From: CAVSKL01 sp963728475 [NCBI: Candidatus Eiseniibacteriota bacterium]
GTDB taxonomy: Bacteria > Eisenbacteria > RBG-16-71-46 > JABDJR01
Length of the DNA stretch: 64,000 bases
Assembly (NCBI GenBank): GCA_963728475.1
Contig: CAVSKL010000003.1
Span: forward strand, 124,001 to 188,000
Direction: 5' to 3'
Part shown: in pieces, positions 48,872 to 60,805 of the stretch
Position numbering within the stretch: the first letter of the stretch is position 1
Layout: each line of letters begins with the position of its first letter
Position numbers and translations under genes: made by a program
Notes under the pieces: generated by a model
What the model saw: the letters and a program-made list of their open reading frames with translations, nothing else
Databases searched by the model: none
What the model was told of the DNA's origin: nothing

Positions 48872-51338
48872 TCAGACCCGATCGAACTCCCACTCGATCT
48901 CCCGGATCGCGACATGCGTGTGGGACGCCCCCCATGTCCGGATCCTGACCCGCAGGTGGTTGTTGAGGCGGCCGAGCCCGGACTCCGCGATCTCATCTGC
49001 CTCGAGGTAGGTCCACGACGGGCCCGTCAGTCCGGCCTCCGTGTGGACCAGCGTGCCGAGCTCCCCGTAGACGAGCAACGTCGTACTCGGTCCCCGGCTC
49101 CGCAGTCGCCGTCTTCCCCGAGTCCGCATAGCTCCACGTTCCGAGCCGGTTTCGGTGCGACCAGGAGACCGTGAGCTCGCCCGAGATCGACGCCGGGTAG
49201 CTCTGCCCGTTGAACCGAAGGTCTGTCGGGCAGTAGACCTTCTCGGAGCGCGCGGGCGTCGTGGCCACGACGAGCGAGTCCTGGCAGGAGGCGAACGGGT
49301 ACTCGCCCTTGTTGTTGTAGGGCTGGAACCGGAGCCAGTTGTTGATCGTGACGATCGGCGGGCACGGGCCCCGGATGTTCAGGACCTCGCTCCCGTAGGA
49401 GATGAACCAGACGCGGGTGCCGGCGGGGAACGCCGTCGGCGCGGTGTCGAGGCAGCCCCGGGCCAGGGTCTGGAGGGTGAGCGTCCCCGCGCCCTGGACC
49501 ACGTCCTGGAACGCGATGAACTCCTCGACGCCGTCGTGCTCGATCCAGGCGACGTTGGCTCCCTGGGAGAAGTCCGGTCCGCTCACCGACGCGACCCGGT
49601 CGGTGTCCGGACCCTGAGGCGATCACGATCTCGCTCGTGAGTCTCGTCGATCGCCGAGGACGAGCGTTCCCGAAGGCGTGAAGAACGGAACGGCGGTCGG
49701 CACGAACCACTGGTTCGGGGTCTCCTTCTCGACGTAGACGTTGAACCCCATGGAGAGCCCGACCGCCCCGCGGGCCGCCATCACGACCGCCTGCTGGACG
49801 TCGGCGCCCTGGAAGGCGAGGTTCTTGACCGCCTCGTAGGGGGCGGCGAGGGCGGCTTGGCCGGTTAGGGCGGGGACGTCGCCCGCAGGGTCGACCCAGC
49901 CAGTCGATGGGGGCGGCGAGTAGGCCGTCCAGTCGACGGCGAAGACGTCCTCCATGGCCTCGATCTCGATCGCCCCCGAGTCGAGCCGCCCGGTCCCGAC
50001 GCGGACGACCCGACAGACCATCCCGGTGATCCCCAGGGGCGGCCAGACGAGCTTGAACACCGCCCCGGGGCGGAACGCCCACGCCGAGCGGTCGGCCTCG
50101 ATGGTGATCGTGGCCAGGGGGTAGGCCAGGGCGGCCAGAGCCCGGGCGGCGGCCTGCTGGGCGGCGGTCGCGTTCGAGAGCCCCCGCAAGCGTCAGGTCC
50201 TGGAGCGAGACCTCGCCCCCCTGGACCTCGATCGAGGCCAGGTCCTGGGCCTGGGCGGTCTTCTCGGTGAACCCGTCCGCTCGATCCACGTAGGCCACCC
50301 GGACGGTGTTCTTGAGCTCGCCCCAGGAGGGCCGGCCGAACGACTTCACCGTGCACGAGTCGGAGTCCAGGACGGGGATCGTCGCCGGCGTCGTAGTCGA
50401 ACCGGACCAGCCGGATGGTGAGGAGCCCGGTCGAGGGCTCGACGTAGATCACGCCGTCGATGTGGCGGAGGATCTCGAGGACCAGATCCCGCGCCGAGGT
50501 CGTGCGGTCCTGGAGCATGGAGAGCCCGAGGCCCTCGGTGGCCAGGGTCTGGCCGACCGCCCGGAACGCGTCCAGATCGAGGAACCCGGCCGGGAGCCCC
50601 AGGCCGTTCTCCGCGGGCGGGGAGACCAGGAGGTCGAAGATCATGGCCGCGGGGTTGGCGTCGCCGCCGATGTTCTCGGCGCCGCCCGTGAGGCCGAGGC
50701 CGTTCGGGCAGCGCCGCACCACCGCGGAGACCGCCTTGATGTAGGGGCTCGTCCCCAGGTAGACGTGGCGGAACACGGCGTAGCAGACCCGCCGCCAGGC
50801 GGGGAGGTCCTCCCCGATCTGGGCCTCCAGGTAGTCGTCGGGCTGCTGGACCGGCGGTGCCGCGGTAGACGTAGACGTCCCCGACCACGCCGCCGTCCGA
50901 GTCGTCCCCGCCGAAGAGCTTGGGCTCGTCGATGTGGACCTCGGTGCGGTCGGCCTGCGACGTCGTAGATGGCGTTCTCGGGCACGCGGTCGTCGAACCG
51001 GAGCTCCACGACCTCGTCGATCTCGCCGCTGCAGAGGACGAGCTGGATCCCGAGGGAGTAGCGGTAGCCGGTGGTGACGTCGGTCGAGGAGAACAGCCCC
51101 GTCTTCACCCGCTCCTTGATCGCCTGCACCTCGAGGTCGCCGTACCAGGTCACCATGGGGCCCGCGACCTTGCAGGTGCCCCACACGAACGGGATCGGCC
51201 GCCCCTCGCCGATCGTGGGGAACTGGAAGTCGCCCGAGCGCCGACGGCGTGGGCGCGTCGAACTTGGGCTTGGGGCGCAGGACCTCGTAGAGGAGCGTTC
51301 CGACGACGTAGATGAGCGACCGTGACCCACCAGGCCAT
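48872..51338 (-). pseudogene. Tail-tip host-specificity protein (J-like), multiple frame breaks
   Basis: Last gene of the leftward operon, start ATG 51338 (ATGA overlap with the preceding gene). Conserved blocks lie in all three frames: GDFQFPTIGEGRPIPFVWGT, GYRYSLGIQLVLCSGEIDEV, RRVCYAVFRHVYLGTSPYIK, ARDLVLEILRHIDGVIYV, SWGELKNTVRVAYVDRADGF, AFRPGAVFKLVWPPLGITG. The last is ANVAWIEHDGVEEFIAFQDV, then a C-terminal galactose-binding-like end HLRVRIRTWGASHTHVAIRE. Pieced together it is about 820 residues. It would contact the host cell surface. Confidence 0.75.
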
Positions 51339-52142
51339 CAGTCGATCCTCCCCACGAACGGGTTCCGGCCGGGGAGGCGCGACCAGCCGAGGTGGTTCAC
51401 GAGGTTGGCGAACTTGTCGCGGCAGGTGGCCTCGAGGTGGTCGCAGCCCCAGTAGGCCCAGACGACGTCGAGCGAGGCGAGGCCCGGGAGCGGCGAGATG
51501 AGCGTGACCGTGTCGCCCTGGTGGTCGGCGATGAACCGGGTCTCGCCGTCGGCGCTCTCCAAGCGCCCGCCCGCGGAACCACTGGTCGGGCGCGCAGGGC
51601 GAAGTCGTTGGAGACCACGGTCGCCCCGTCCACCGAGGTGACCGTGACCTGGTCCCGCGACGTCGTGGGGTTCGCGCCGCAGGGGGCGGAGTAGAGGACG
51701 TGGTTGCAGGGGGTCTGCATGGCCAGGACCGGCACCGTGCGGGCCAGCATGGCCATGAGGCTCGCGCCGGTGAGGATCGGCCTCGGACTCCTCGAACCGG
51801 GCCCGGATCACCTTGCCGCTGAAGATCGTGACCGCGAGGTCCTCGTCCCCCCGGTGGGCGCGGTAGACCGTGACCCAGACCGGCGAGGAGGGGAGATCGC
51901 CGATGAAGAGCGCCGCCACGGGGTTCGTGCGGGGGAGCGTGAACTCGATCGTCTCCCCGGTGTCCTCCTGGGAGAAGTCGAGCTCGCTCCGGGCGATGGC
52001 CTCGGGCGTGAACACGCCGGCGGGGAGGGTGATCGTCGCGGTCGGCGGAGGTGAAGAGCCAGAGGTTCGATCCCTGGGCGAACCGGAACCCCTCCACGGG
52101 CTGCCCGGCGTAGCGGCTCTTCTCGCGGTCGTCGTAGGTCAT
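51338..52142 (-). pseudogene. Phage BR0599/DUF2163-type tail protein, frame breaks
   Basis: Start ATG 52142 (MTYDDREKSRYAGQPVEGFRF). A middle frame has IARSELDFSQEDTGETIEFT and PVWVTVYRAHRGDEDLAVTI, and the end has the BR0599 signature GCDHLEATCRDKFANLVNHLG and LPGRNPF. These are distal-tail proteins found next to tail-tip genes in siphoviruses and gene transfer agents. At least three breaks occur. It overlaps neighbours by ATGA on both sides. Confidence 0.78.
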
Positions 52143-52760
52143 ACGGGAGCCTCCATGGGGAGCTCGCGGACCCGGATCGTGGCCTCGGCCACCTCGGCGC
52201 TCGGGTAGCGGATCTCGACCCGGTCGTCCTCGAGCCGGCAGAGCTTGAGGAACGAGAGCACGGTCTGGGCCATGGGGTAGTCGCGGGCCGCCACGGGGTC
52301 GAGGGTGAGGGTCTCGGTCAGGTAGTCGCCGGGGTCGGTGGCGTCGGCGATCCGGTAGAAGTCCATGGCCCCGATCGCCGAGGGACCAGAGGGCGAGGTG
52401 GCGGCGCGCCCCGGTCGTGCCCCACATCTGCTGGCGGTAGCGGACCCAGTGGATGGTGACGATGGACTGGTCCTGGAGGACGTCCTCGGCGAGGGAGAGG
52501 TCCCACTGGAAGCTCGGGAGCCAGAACGGGACCGCGCGCCCCACGCGGGCGTCGAGGAACGCGCGCATGGCGGCGATCTCGGCGCGGCCGAGGGCGGTCC
52601 AGGTGAACGGCCGCGACGGCGCCGGCGCGGGGGCCTGCTCGTCGGCCACGCGCTTGCCGGTCCTGGAGTCCAGGAGCACGAACTTCCGCCGCAGCCGCTC
52701 CTCGACGGGCCCGACGCGGTTGTAGTTGAGGGCGAGGACGTCGTAGCCCAGGTAGGTCAC
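52139..52760 (-). pseudogene. Conserved distal-tail protein, one frame break
   Basis: Start GTG 52760 (VTYLGYDVLALNYNRVGPVEE) with WTALGRAEIAAMRAFLDARVG and WDLSLAEDVLQ. The frame changes near 52385, continuing AMDFYRIADATDPGDYLTET and RLEDDRVEIRYPSAEVAEA. About 206 residues when joined. Its place before BR0599 suggests a distal-tail or baseplate-hub role. No enzymatic motif is seen. Confidence 0.6.
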
Positions 52761-53022
52761 AGGAGCACCGCCTCCAGGACCGCGGCCAGAGCCCCGCCCA
52801 GGACCCAGGGGAGCACGTCGCGGGCGTCGGGCCGCCAGCGCCCGTGGCTCAGATACCCCGAGACCATCTCCCACGCGAGGCCGACGATGGCGGCGAGGGG
52901 GACGGCCACGAGGGCCTCGCCCGGTCCGGTGCGGCGCGCAACCAGCCCCAGGAGCGCGCCCCAGGCCAGGTGGGCGGAGAACGACTCCTTCTTGCTGCAG
53001 GAAGTACGGCGAGCAGGCTCAT
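52757..53022 (-). pseudogene. Small membrane protein, holin-like, one frame break
   Basis: Start ATG 53022 (MSLLAV), frame break near 53000, then SAHLAWGALLGLVARRTGPG, ALVAVPLAAIVGLAWEMVSG and a last hydrophobic segment LPWVLGGALAAVLEAVL: three probable membrane helices in about 88 residues. Size and topology suit a holin, but no endolysin is adjacent, so the role is inferred. Confidence 0.5.
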
Positions 53023-54108
53023 GGCCGGAACCCGTCCACGTCGAACACGAGCGCCTGTGGAGGCGACGGTGAGCGACTCCCAGGTGAACGGCCTCGTCGG
53101 GGGAGAGCCGGCCGACGACCAGGGGAAGCACCGAGGTCACCCCGGCCGTCCAGGCGTTGCGCAGGCCCAGGGTGAGGACCACGCGGTCCGCCAGGACGCT
53201 CTCGATCGTCTGCACCTCCCACCGGTAGGGATCGGTCCAGAGCAGCACCAGACCGCCCGGCTCGAACGGGATGTCGGTGGTGTCGCAGAACACCTCGAGG
53301 TCGTCGGCCACGGCGTCCTGGGCGAGCGGCACCCGGAACTGCCAGCGGCCGATGCCGAACGCGCGGGCCTGGTTCCCGAAGAGGATCGCCCCGGCCATCT
53401 GGGCGTCGCGCAGTTCGTTCAGGAGCACCGAGTAGGCGATGGTGCCCGACCGGGACCGCGCGCAGCTGCACGCGCTGCTCCATGCCCCGGAACGAGGTGA
53501 GGATGTCGGTCAGGTACCCGAACGTCTCCACCACCGGCTCGGCCCAGTTCGGGGGGAACGGGAACGGGATGAGCCGGAACCCGAGGATGCGGATGTTCGT
53601 GCCGGAGGGGTCCACGTCCACGAACACCCAGGTGATGAGGTTGTCGATGAGGGGATCGCCCTCGGCGTAGACCTTCACCCGGTAGACCTGGGAGTCGGAG
53701 GCGGGGAAGTGGGCGGGCTGGCCGAGGTGGTCGACGACCTCGATCCCGGCCGGGCCCTCGACCGTGATCTCGTCCAGCACGCGCGCCCGGGCGAGGAACG
53801 CGTTCCAGACCTCGACCTCGATCTCCTGCTCGGAGACCACCGCCCCGAGGTCGCGCCGGCGGGGGATGACGTGGATCTTGGTCGAGGAAGGCGAGGTCCT
53901 CGGCGGGACCGCGGCACCCCGCGAACGCGAACGCGTCGGGCCGCGGGTCGGCCAGCGGGCCGGGGAAGATCGCCTCGAACGACAGCGGCGCCACCACGGA
54001 GGCGTCGTCGAGCGGGCAGGGGCAGCGAGGCGTCCCTCAGGTCGACCGAGGCATCCAGGGCCGGTCGGCACCGGGAGCCAGCCGGGCGGCGAGCGTCGCG
54101 GTGGCCAT
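53019..54108 (-). pseudogene. Unknown tail protein, multiple frame breaks
   Basis: Start ATG 54108 (MATATLAARLAPG). Across frames: APLSFEAIFPGPLADPRPDA, EQEIEVEVWNAFLARARVLD, IEVVDHLGQPAHFPASDSQV, NAPNW-like FPFPPNWAEPVVETFGYLTD, then LNELRDAQMAGAILFGNQAR and QALVFDVDGFRP to TGA. About 360 residues. It lies between two tail genes, so a tail or baseplate role is likely. Confidence 0.6.
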
Positions 54109-55128
54109 CTACGCCGCCTTCCGCACGGCGAAGTTGGGGAAGAGCATGTAGTCGAGCCCGCCGACCTGCAGGATCTCGCCGGCGGCGTAGCCCGCGCCGA
54201 CCGCCTCGCACCAGAACAGGTTCGGGGGGTAGCCGAGGGGGGCCCACCGCGCCCCGGGGTCGGTGAGGACGAACAGGTGCATGGGCAGGAGCAGCGCGCC
54301 GGCGAAGGCGGTCTGGGTCGTGCGGCCGACGTAGAACGCGTAGTCCGGGTGCTGCTGCGGGGTCGTCGTGCCGTAGTTGTTCTCGTTGAGCGGGCCGTCC
54401 ATGAACCGGCCGGTGTAGCCGTCCTCGGCGTCGTCCCCGGTGCAGTCGGCCACCCATCGCCCGGAGAACGTCGCGGCGTCCACCCGCACGAACCCCCCGG
54501 CGTCGGCCTCGTAGTCGATACTGGTTCTCGTGGGGCAGCCTGGCGAACGGCGCCCGGGCGGTCTGGTTGACCCCCGGCAGGGACCGCCCGGGATCGGGGT
54601 CGGTGTTCCGCTAGGCCGAGGAGCTCGCGAAGAAGTAGGGGAAGTCCTCCGGGGCGCCCATGTCGGCCAGCCGCAGTCCCCAGCCCAGGTGGACGAAGAC
54701 GCCGGGGCTGCGTCTCGACCACGACGATCACGTTGTCCAGGCCGTCGTCGAAGAAGTGATAGCCCGGCGACCGACCCCGCGGGGAGGTTCATGCCGCAGC
54801 CCGACGTCGAGGCGGGCGTGTCGATCCGGAGCGGCCGCCCCGGTTGCTCGACCCAGCTCGCCCCGCCGTCGTGCCCGTCCCCAAGGTAGAGGCCGATCCC
54901 GTAGCCCAGGGCTCGGTCCCAGTCGCCGGTGGACTTGTGCCAGATCTTCTCGTTCATGGCCGAGCGCAGGTTCACGTACACACCCGACTTGTGGAGGTGC
55001 GCCCGCCAGCCCGCGCCGTCGGCCTGGCTCATGTCCAGGGTCCAGCCCTGGTTGGTGAGCCAGGTGACCAGCGTCTGGAGCAGGTTCGTCGGGGAGGAGC
55101 TGATCCCGGTCTGGTAGCTGGCGGCCAT
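54109..55128 (-). pseudogene. Unknown tail protein, frame breaks
   Basis: Start ATG 55128: MAASYQTGISSSPTNLLQTL, TNQGWTLDMSQADGAGWRAH, RALGYGIGLYLGDGHDGG. The frame changes twice between 54800 and 54520, then GGFVRVDAATFSGRWVADCT and YPPNLFWCEAVGAGYAAGEI continue to TAG. Tail-fibre or adsorption proteins in phages have similar compositions. The function is unknown. Confidence 0.55.
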
Positions 55129-55131
55129 CGG

Positions 55132-56732
55132 TCAGTCCAGGGCGACGGCGAGGAAGTCGTCGCGCTCGGTTCGGGTGATGTTGTGAAGCGCCATCCAGTC
55201 GACCGCACCCAGGCGGATCAGGGTCTCCGCGGTGAGCCCCTGGCCGGAGACCGCGGCCACGCCCCGGAGCTGGCCGATGGTGTTGGGGCCCGCGGCGTTC
55301 AGCATCACCGGCCAGAGGGTGCGGGAGCCGTCGAGGTTGAGATCGAGAAGGCTCATCCCGCCGCGGTAGGGCCAGATGATGTTCTCGTAGCTCTGGGGCG
55401 AGGACGTGGGGCTGCCGTTCCGGGAAGCGGCGAAGGGGAGCCAGTTGCCGTCGAGGTTGCGGGCCCGCAGCTGCGCGTCCTCGGGCCGGAGGTTCGGCGG
55501 CGTGTTGGTCAGGGTGTCGGCGTGGGTCGGCATCCGGTGCTTGTCGCTCGCCTCGGACCACCGGTAGAGCGTGCTCGAGAGGCCGATCGGGGTCTCCCCG
55601 AGGGCGAGGGTGCCGCCGAGGGCCAGGGGATAGGGCCACTGCTCGGGGGAGAAGTAGGGATCGAGGAGCCCCAGGTAGGCCATCTCGTACTGGGTGTTGA
55701 CCTTGGCGATCACGATCACCCGCCGCCCGTCCGCGATGAACCAGTAGGGGATGGTGGCGTCCCAGAGCGGGAGGTAGAGGCGGCCGTGCGCCCCCGGCTG
55801 GAGCCGCAGGTGGGACGAGGCCACGAACCCGTCGAAGCCGAACAGCTCCCAGTCGAAGTAGTCGGCGTCGGCGCGCTCGAAGGGCTTGAGCCCCACGTAG
55901 ATCTCGCTGTCCCCGTCGTTGCCGGGCGCCTGCCAGACCATCTGCCCGGTGGCGGCGTCCACCCCGTCGGCCCGCAAGCAGCCGGATCACCCCCAGCATC
56001 ATGGCCGTCGTGTACTTGGGCTTGGTGATGTGGAGCCGGTAGCGGGTCGCGGCCACCGGGGAGGCGATGTCGAAGGTGGTAGACGACGCCCGTGGTGCCG
56101 CTGAACCCGGCCACGCTATCGAGGGTGACCCAGGCCGAGCCGTTCCAGTAGTCGAACGTCCAGTCCTCCGGCGAGTACCAGTTCACGAACTCGGCGAGCT
56201 GGTACTGGACGATGGTCTCGGTCTGGTAGAGGGTGATCTCGATGTCCTGGGGGATCGTGATCGGGTTGTCGACGCGCCAGTAGTTGTTGGTGTCGCCGTC
56301 CGGCTTCCCGTCGACGAGGTTCTGGGCGGCGTAGTTGCCGGTGTTGACCTGGGTGGCCAGTACCTTGGAGCCGAGCGAACGGCGGAGCGTGGTCCACTTG
56401 GGCGCGGTGGAAAGCGTGAACACGTCCCCGGCCTGGAACGCGGTCGCGCCGTCCACGATCGTGAACCCGACCCGGGGGTTGGAGTAGGGGGCCCCGACCG
56501 TGGCGTCGGCGTGGCTTCCCGTCACCGAGCCCACCACGGTGAACGTGGTGGCGGAGGTGGCGGTGATGGTGAACGTCTGGGCAACGGCGGCGCCTCCGCC
56601 CCGGTACTCGGTGAGCCGGCCGTCGCCCACGCCGGCGTAGGTGAGACCGAACGCGGTCCCGTAGCTCGTCAGGAACAGGTCGAGCTGGTCGAGGAGGTCG
56701 ATGTAGTCGGTGGCGGTACCGCTCGCCCACAT
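55132..56732 (-). pseudogene. Large tail protein with discoidin-like (F5/8C) segment, frame breaks
   Basis: Start ATG 56732 (MWASGTATDYIDLLDQLDLF). Residues about 130-230 read SKVLATQVNTGNYAAQNLVD, QDIEITLYQTETIVQYQLAE, WTFDYWNGSAWVTLD, RYRLHITKPKYTTA, a discoidin-like sugar-binding pattern. Two breaks (near 56080 and 55975) precede a clean C-terminal half ending FLAVALD. About 530 residues. Likely a receptor-binding or tail-adhesin protein. Confidence 0.65.
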
Positions 56733-56734
56733 GA

Positions 56735-59316
56735 TCAGGTCCCCAGGGCCGAGCGGATCGCGCGGCGGTTCTTGCTGATGGCCTTCACCAGGATGCGCTG
56801 GCCGGCGGAGGTCTCGAGTTGGCGCAGCACGAGGCCCTCGTCGAGGCCGATCACGAGACGGCCGTCCATGGGAGGCGGCCTCGCTCGTGGCCGCGGACCG
56901 ATCGACGAGTCCGCCCTCGGCGAACCGGGGCGCGGGGGCTTCGATCACGACGGGCGTGGGGGCCAGGGCCCGGACCCCGCGGCGGTTGAGGTCCTCCAGG
57001 TGGCGGAGCACGCCGGGCTCGCGGACCACGGCCGCCCGGACCAGGTACTCGCCGCGGGAGAACCAGGCGAGGTTCGAGTCGGAGGTGCCGGTCCCGGCGC
57101 CGCCCAGGATCCCGCCCGTGGCCTTCTTCTCGCCTCCCTCGCCGCCGACCATCCCGCCCCCGCCGAACGCGCCGGCGATCTTCCGCATGATCGCGGTGGC
57201 GATGAGCTGCGCCGCCATGCGCCGCAGGTCGGCGATGATGGAGAGCGCCATGTCCCGGAACGCGTCCCGGAACGACTTGGCTCCGGAGATCCCGGTGTCG
57301 AAGAACTCGGTCAGCGCGTCGCGCCCGGCGTCGAGGGCGGTCTTGCCGAACGCGGCGAGCGAGGCCCGCGCGCCCTCCACCGCGAACCCGAGGTCGCGGA
57401 CGGCCGCGGCGTAGCTCTCGGCCTGGGCGATCTTCTCGGGGTCACCGGTGGCCCGGGCGGCGGCTTCGAGGGCCGCGGCCAGAGCCTGCAGCGCGGCGAG
57501 GCGCTCCTCCTCGATGGCCAGGAGCTGCTGCTCGCCCTCGACCTGGGACAGAAGCCCCGCCGAGACCCTGGCCTCGATCTCGGAGCGGGCGGCGTCGAGG
57601 TCGGCGAGCGCCGCCTCCGCCTGGCGCTTCACCTCCTCGAACCGGGCTCCGGTCTCCAGCGTGACCGCCGGAGCCGCGCGAGCGTCGCCTCGCGCTCCGC
57701 GTCCGAGGCTCCCTGCTTGCGTAGCAGGAGATCGGTCTTCCGGATCTCCTCGTCGATCCCCAGGAGCGCGGCCTCGAGACGGCGGCCCTGAGCTTCGAGA
57801 AGGCTCTTCTCCAGCGCGAGCCGCTCCCGGGCCAGGTCGCGGACGGCCTCCCGCTCCTCGGCGGTGAGGGCCGCGATCTCCTCCTCGCGCTCGAGGCGGG
57901 CCTTGGCCAGCTCGGCATCGATCTTCCCCTCCTCCTGGAGCCGCCGCGCGGGGTCGGTCTCGCTCGCCAGGAGCCCGCGCTTCTTCTCCAGGGTCTCGAT
58001 CTCCTGGGCGAAGGCCTCCTCGGCGATCCGCCGGCGGGCCTCGTAGTAGGCGCGGACGTCGTTCAGGCCCTCCTCGAAGGCCCGCTTCTCGGCCGCGTTC
58101 CGGAGGCTCGCCGTCGTCCGCACCAGGGCCAGCTCGCGGTCGAGGGTGGCCTGCATCGCCTGCGCCCGCTTGGCGGCGAGCTCGGCGGGGTCCTCGGGAA
58201 GCTCTCCGGACGGGGGCGTCGGGGCGGGCGGTGGGCGTCGGGAGGGGAGGACGACCAGTGAGGTCGAAGCGGGCCTTGAGCCGGTCCATGAGCGCCGCCT
58301 GCTCGTTCGCGATCGTCTGCCCGGCGGCCGTCAGGTACGCCTTGGCCTCCTCGAGGCGGCCGTGGAGGAGCGCGTTCAGGGCGCCGCACGCCCGGAGTCG
58401 ATCCGGATCAGGAGGAACCCGAGCCCGGTCCCCACCAGGTCGAAGGCCGAGGAGACCACGGCCACGATGAACTTCATCACGAGCCCGATGCCCTTCCCGA
58501 ACGTACTCCCAGGCGTCGGTGGTCTGCTTGAGGTCCCCGCTCATGATCTGGAGCGCCTGGGAGAGCTGCGGGACGAGGCCGGCGGCGAGCCGGGTGCCGA
58601 GGCCCTCGGACTGGGCCTTCAGCAGCTCGAAGTCGTCGTTCATCTGCCGGGCCGACTCGGCCAGCCTCGTGTCGATCAGGACCCCCAGCTCCCGGGCCCG
58701 GTCGATCACCTGCGCCAGGCCCTCCTCGGCCAGGGCGTTCATGGTCGGGATGAGGTTCGCGCCCGACCGCCCGAAGATGTCCATGCGCGGCCTTGGTCTT
58801 CTGGATGGGGGAGGGCATGGCGGAGATCCGCTTGGCGATGAGCTCGAACGACCTGGACCGAGTCCTTGCCCTTGAAGTCCCGGAGCGTGAGCCCCAGGTC
58901 GCGCAGCGCGGCGACCGCCTTCGGGTTCCCCTCGGCCGCCTGCGCCGATGAACTTGTTCTGGCTTGGCGAGCGCCGCCCCCATCTCCTCGAGGCTCGAGG
59001 CGGAGGTCCGGGCGACCAGGTGGAGCGCGGAGAGGTTCTCGGTCGAGGCCCCGACCTTCTGCCCGAGCTTCTGGATCTGGTCGGCGGCGTCGACGGAGGA
59101 CGTCGATCCAGCGGCTGGAACTGGCGCACGCCGAGGGCCACCCCGAGGCCGCTCGAGGAGCGAGGAGGTGGAGCCCAGGACCCGGTTCAGGCCCAGGAAC
59201 CCGCGGGACTGCTTGGCCGCCGCCTTCTCGGACTCGGCCTGGACCTTCTTCAGCGCAGCCACGACCTCGGCCACGCCTTCCGCGGAGAGCCGGACGCGGA
59301 CATCAGGGGTGGCCAT
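56735..59316 (-). pseudogene. Tail tape measure protein, multiple frame breaks
   Basis: Start ATG 59316: MATPDVRVRLSAEGVAEVVA then coiled-coil KKVQAESEKAAAKQSRGF. Later segments in other frames: LGQKVGASTENLSALHLVAR, MDIFGRSGANLIPTMNALAE, a long alanine/glutamate/arginine coiled coil, FFDTGISGAKSFRDAFRDMA, and hydrophobic AAQLIATAIMRKIAGAFGGG. It ends RILVKAISKNRRAIRSALGT. About 860 codons. It sets tail length and is the longest phage gene in the window. Confidence 0.8.
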
Positions 59317-60020
59317 CGCGGCGTCCTCGCAGGATCTCCGGGAGTCTCGGGCGGCTCGCGGGCGGGAGCCCTTGGCCGCGTGGGGCGCGGTCACGCACCA
59401 GCACAGGAGCCGGTGGCGGTAGTCCTCCAGCGCCAGCATCTTCATCCGCCGCGCGGTAGGCGTGGAGGGCCACCCGGAGGGGCCAGCGGACGATCCGCTC
59501 GGCGTCGTCGTGGTCGCCTCCGGCGAGCTCCAGGACGAGCTCGGTCCAGGGTCCGTAGCGCCCGGGCTCGCGCTCGGGTTCGCCGTTCGGTTCGGGATCG
59601 CCTCGCCGGAGGACGTCGTCGAAGTCCACAAAGAGACGATCCCGCTCTCGAAAAAAGAGACGAGCAGGGACAGCACCAGGCTTCGGATCGCGCGCCTTGT
59701 CCGCGGGCTCGCGGAGCCGGCCCAGGAACCGGGCGGTCTCGTCGCCCATCTCCCGGGTCCAGGCCTCCCCGGGGTCCCGGTCCGGGGGCGCCGCCTCCTC
59801 GGGGACCAGGAGGCACCCGAGGAGCTCCAGGATGGCCCCGCTCTCGACGGTCGCTTCCAGGAGCCGCCGCGCGAACGCCTCGGGGCTCTCGCCGGGCTCG
59901 ATGCACGATCTCGTCGATCCGGGCCCGCTTCACCAGCGCCAGGAACCGGAAGTCCTGCTCGACGGTGGACTCCGTGACGGTGAGGAACGTCCGGCCCCCG
60001 AGGACGTGCTTCGGCGCCAT
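59303..60020 (-). pseudogene. Probable tail assembly chaperone, frame breaks
   Basis: Start ATG 60020 (MAPKHVLGGRTFLTVTESTV), overlapping the tail-tube stop by ATGA. The middle part (GDETARFLGRLREPADKARD, FVDFDDVLRRGD, WTELVLELAGGDHDDAERIV) is acidic and helical. An extra G near 59455 moves the end (MKMLALEDYRHRLLCWC) to another frame. Its place between tube and tape measure is that of lambda G/GT proteins. A T6 run near 59650 is not in the right frame for a -1 slip. Confidence 0.6.
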
Positions 60021-60787
60021 CACGCGATCCGGATCAGCCGGTAGTGCGGCTCGTCGGGGTGGTTCACGGCGTCGGACTCGATGTCGCCGGTCAGCGTGAA
60101 GCTCGAGTACTCGTCCGAGATGAACCCGATGGCGCCGTCGGCCCGGACCGAGGCCCGCCAGATCTCGCACTCGTACTTGGGCCCGCGCGCGGGGTCGCCG
60201 ATGAACCGCAGGTAGCCCTTGACCGAGGTCTGGTTCATGCCGCGGACGGTGGGGAGCGCGATGCGTCGCGTAGGTGAAGTCCACCTCGAGGTCGGAGTCG
60301 TCGGCGATGCCGCCTCCCTCGACGATGTAGATCCGGCCGGTGACCGCGTCGACCTTGTAGTCGTCGTCGACCACGTAGGTGGTCGCGCCGCCAGTCGGTC
60401 ACGGTGACGAGGCTCACCTGGCGCTTGGAGAGCGGGTAGTAGCGGCCCTGGAGGACGCCGGAGATCGCCTCGCCCGTGACGGTGGAGCCGGTCTGGGAGA
60501 GGGTCGCGGTGTCCCCGAAGAGGGCCATCGCGAGGTTCTCCTTCGAGAACTCGTCGCCCACGATGCGCAGCGCCAGGGTGGTCCGGAGCACGTCCGAGGC
60601 GATGAGGTCCGCCGCCTTGTCCGCGCTCGAGTACTTCTTGATGTCCTCGGACGTCGGGGTGATCTCGAACGTGGGGCAGTTGCCCGAGGAAGAGCTCGCC
60701 GGTCCGCGCGCCGGCGGCGTCGAACCGGTCGAAGTAGATCTTCCCCCGGCCGAGCAGGATGTTGTTGCCGTTCACGACTTCGGGCAT
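60020..60787 (-). pseudogene. Major tail (tube) protein, frame breaks
   Basis: Start ATG 60787 (MPEVVNGNNILLGRGKIYFD) behind ggaggagacc. Blocks: TPTSEDIKKYSSADK-like sequence, LALRIVGDEFSKENLAMALFG, YYPLSKRQVSLVTVTD, DDDYKVDAVTGRIYIVEGGG, YATxIALPTVRGMNQTSVKG, RASVRADGAIGFISDEYSSF. At least three breaks. About 255 residues. It polymerises into the tail tube. Confidence 0.7.
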
Positions 60788-60805
60788 GGTCTCCTCCCGG
60801 CGGCT

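Noticed and set aside
59640-59660. T6 run as a lambda-like -1 programmed frameshift in the tail chaperone
   Set aside because: The slippery heptamer T-TTT-TTC lies in a frame that is not open upstream. The coding frame passes through as CTC-TTT-TTT, which would not re-pair cleanly. The real break is near 59455 and looks like an extra G.
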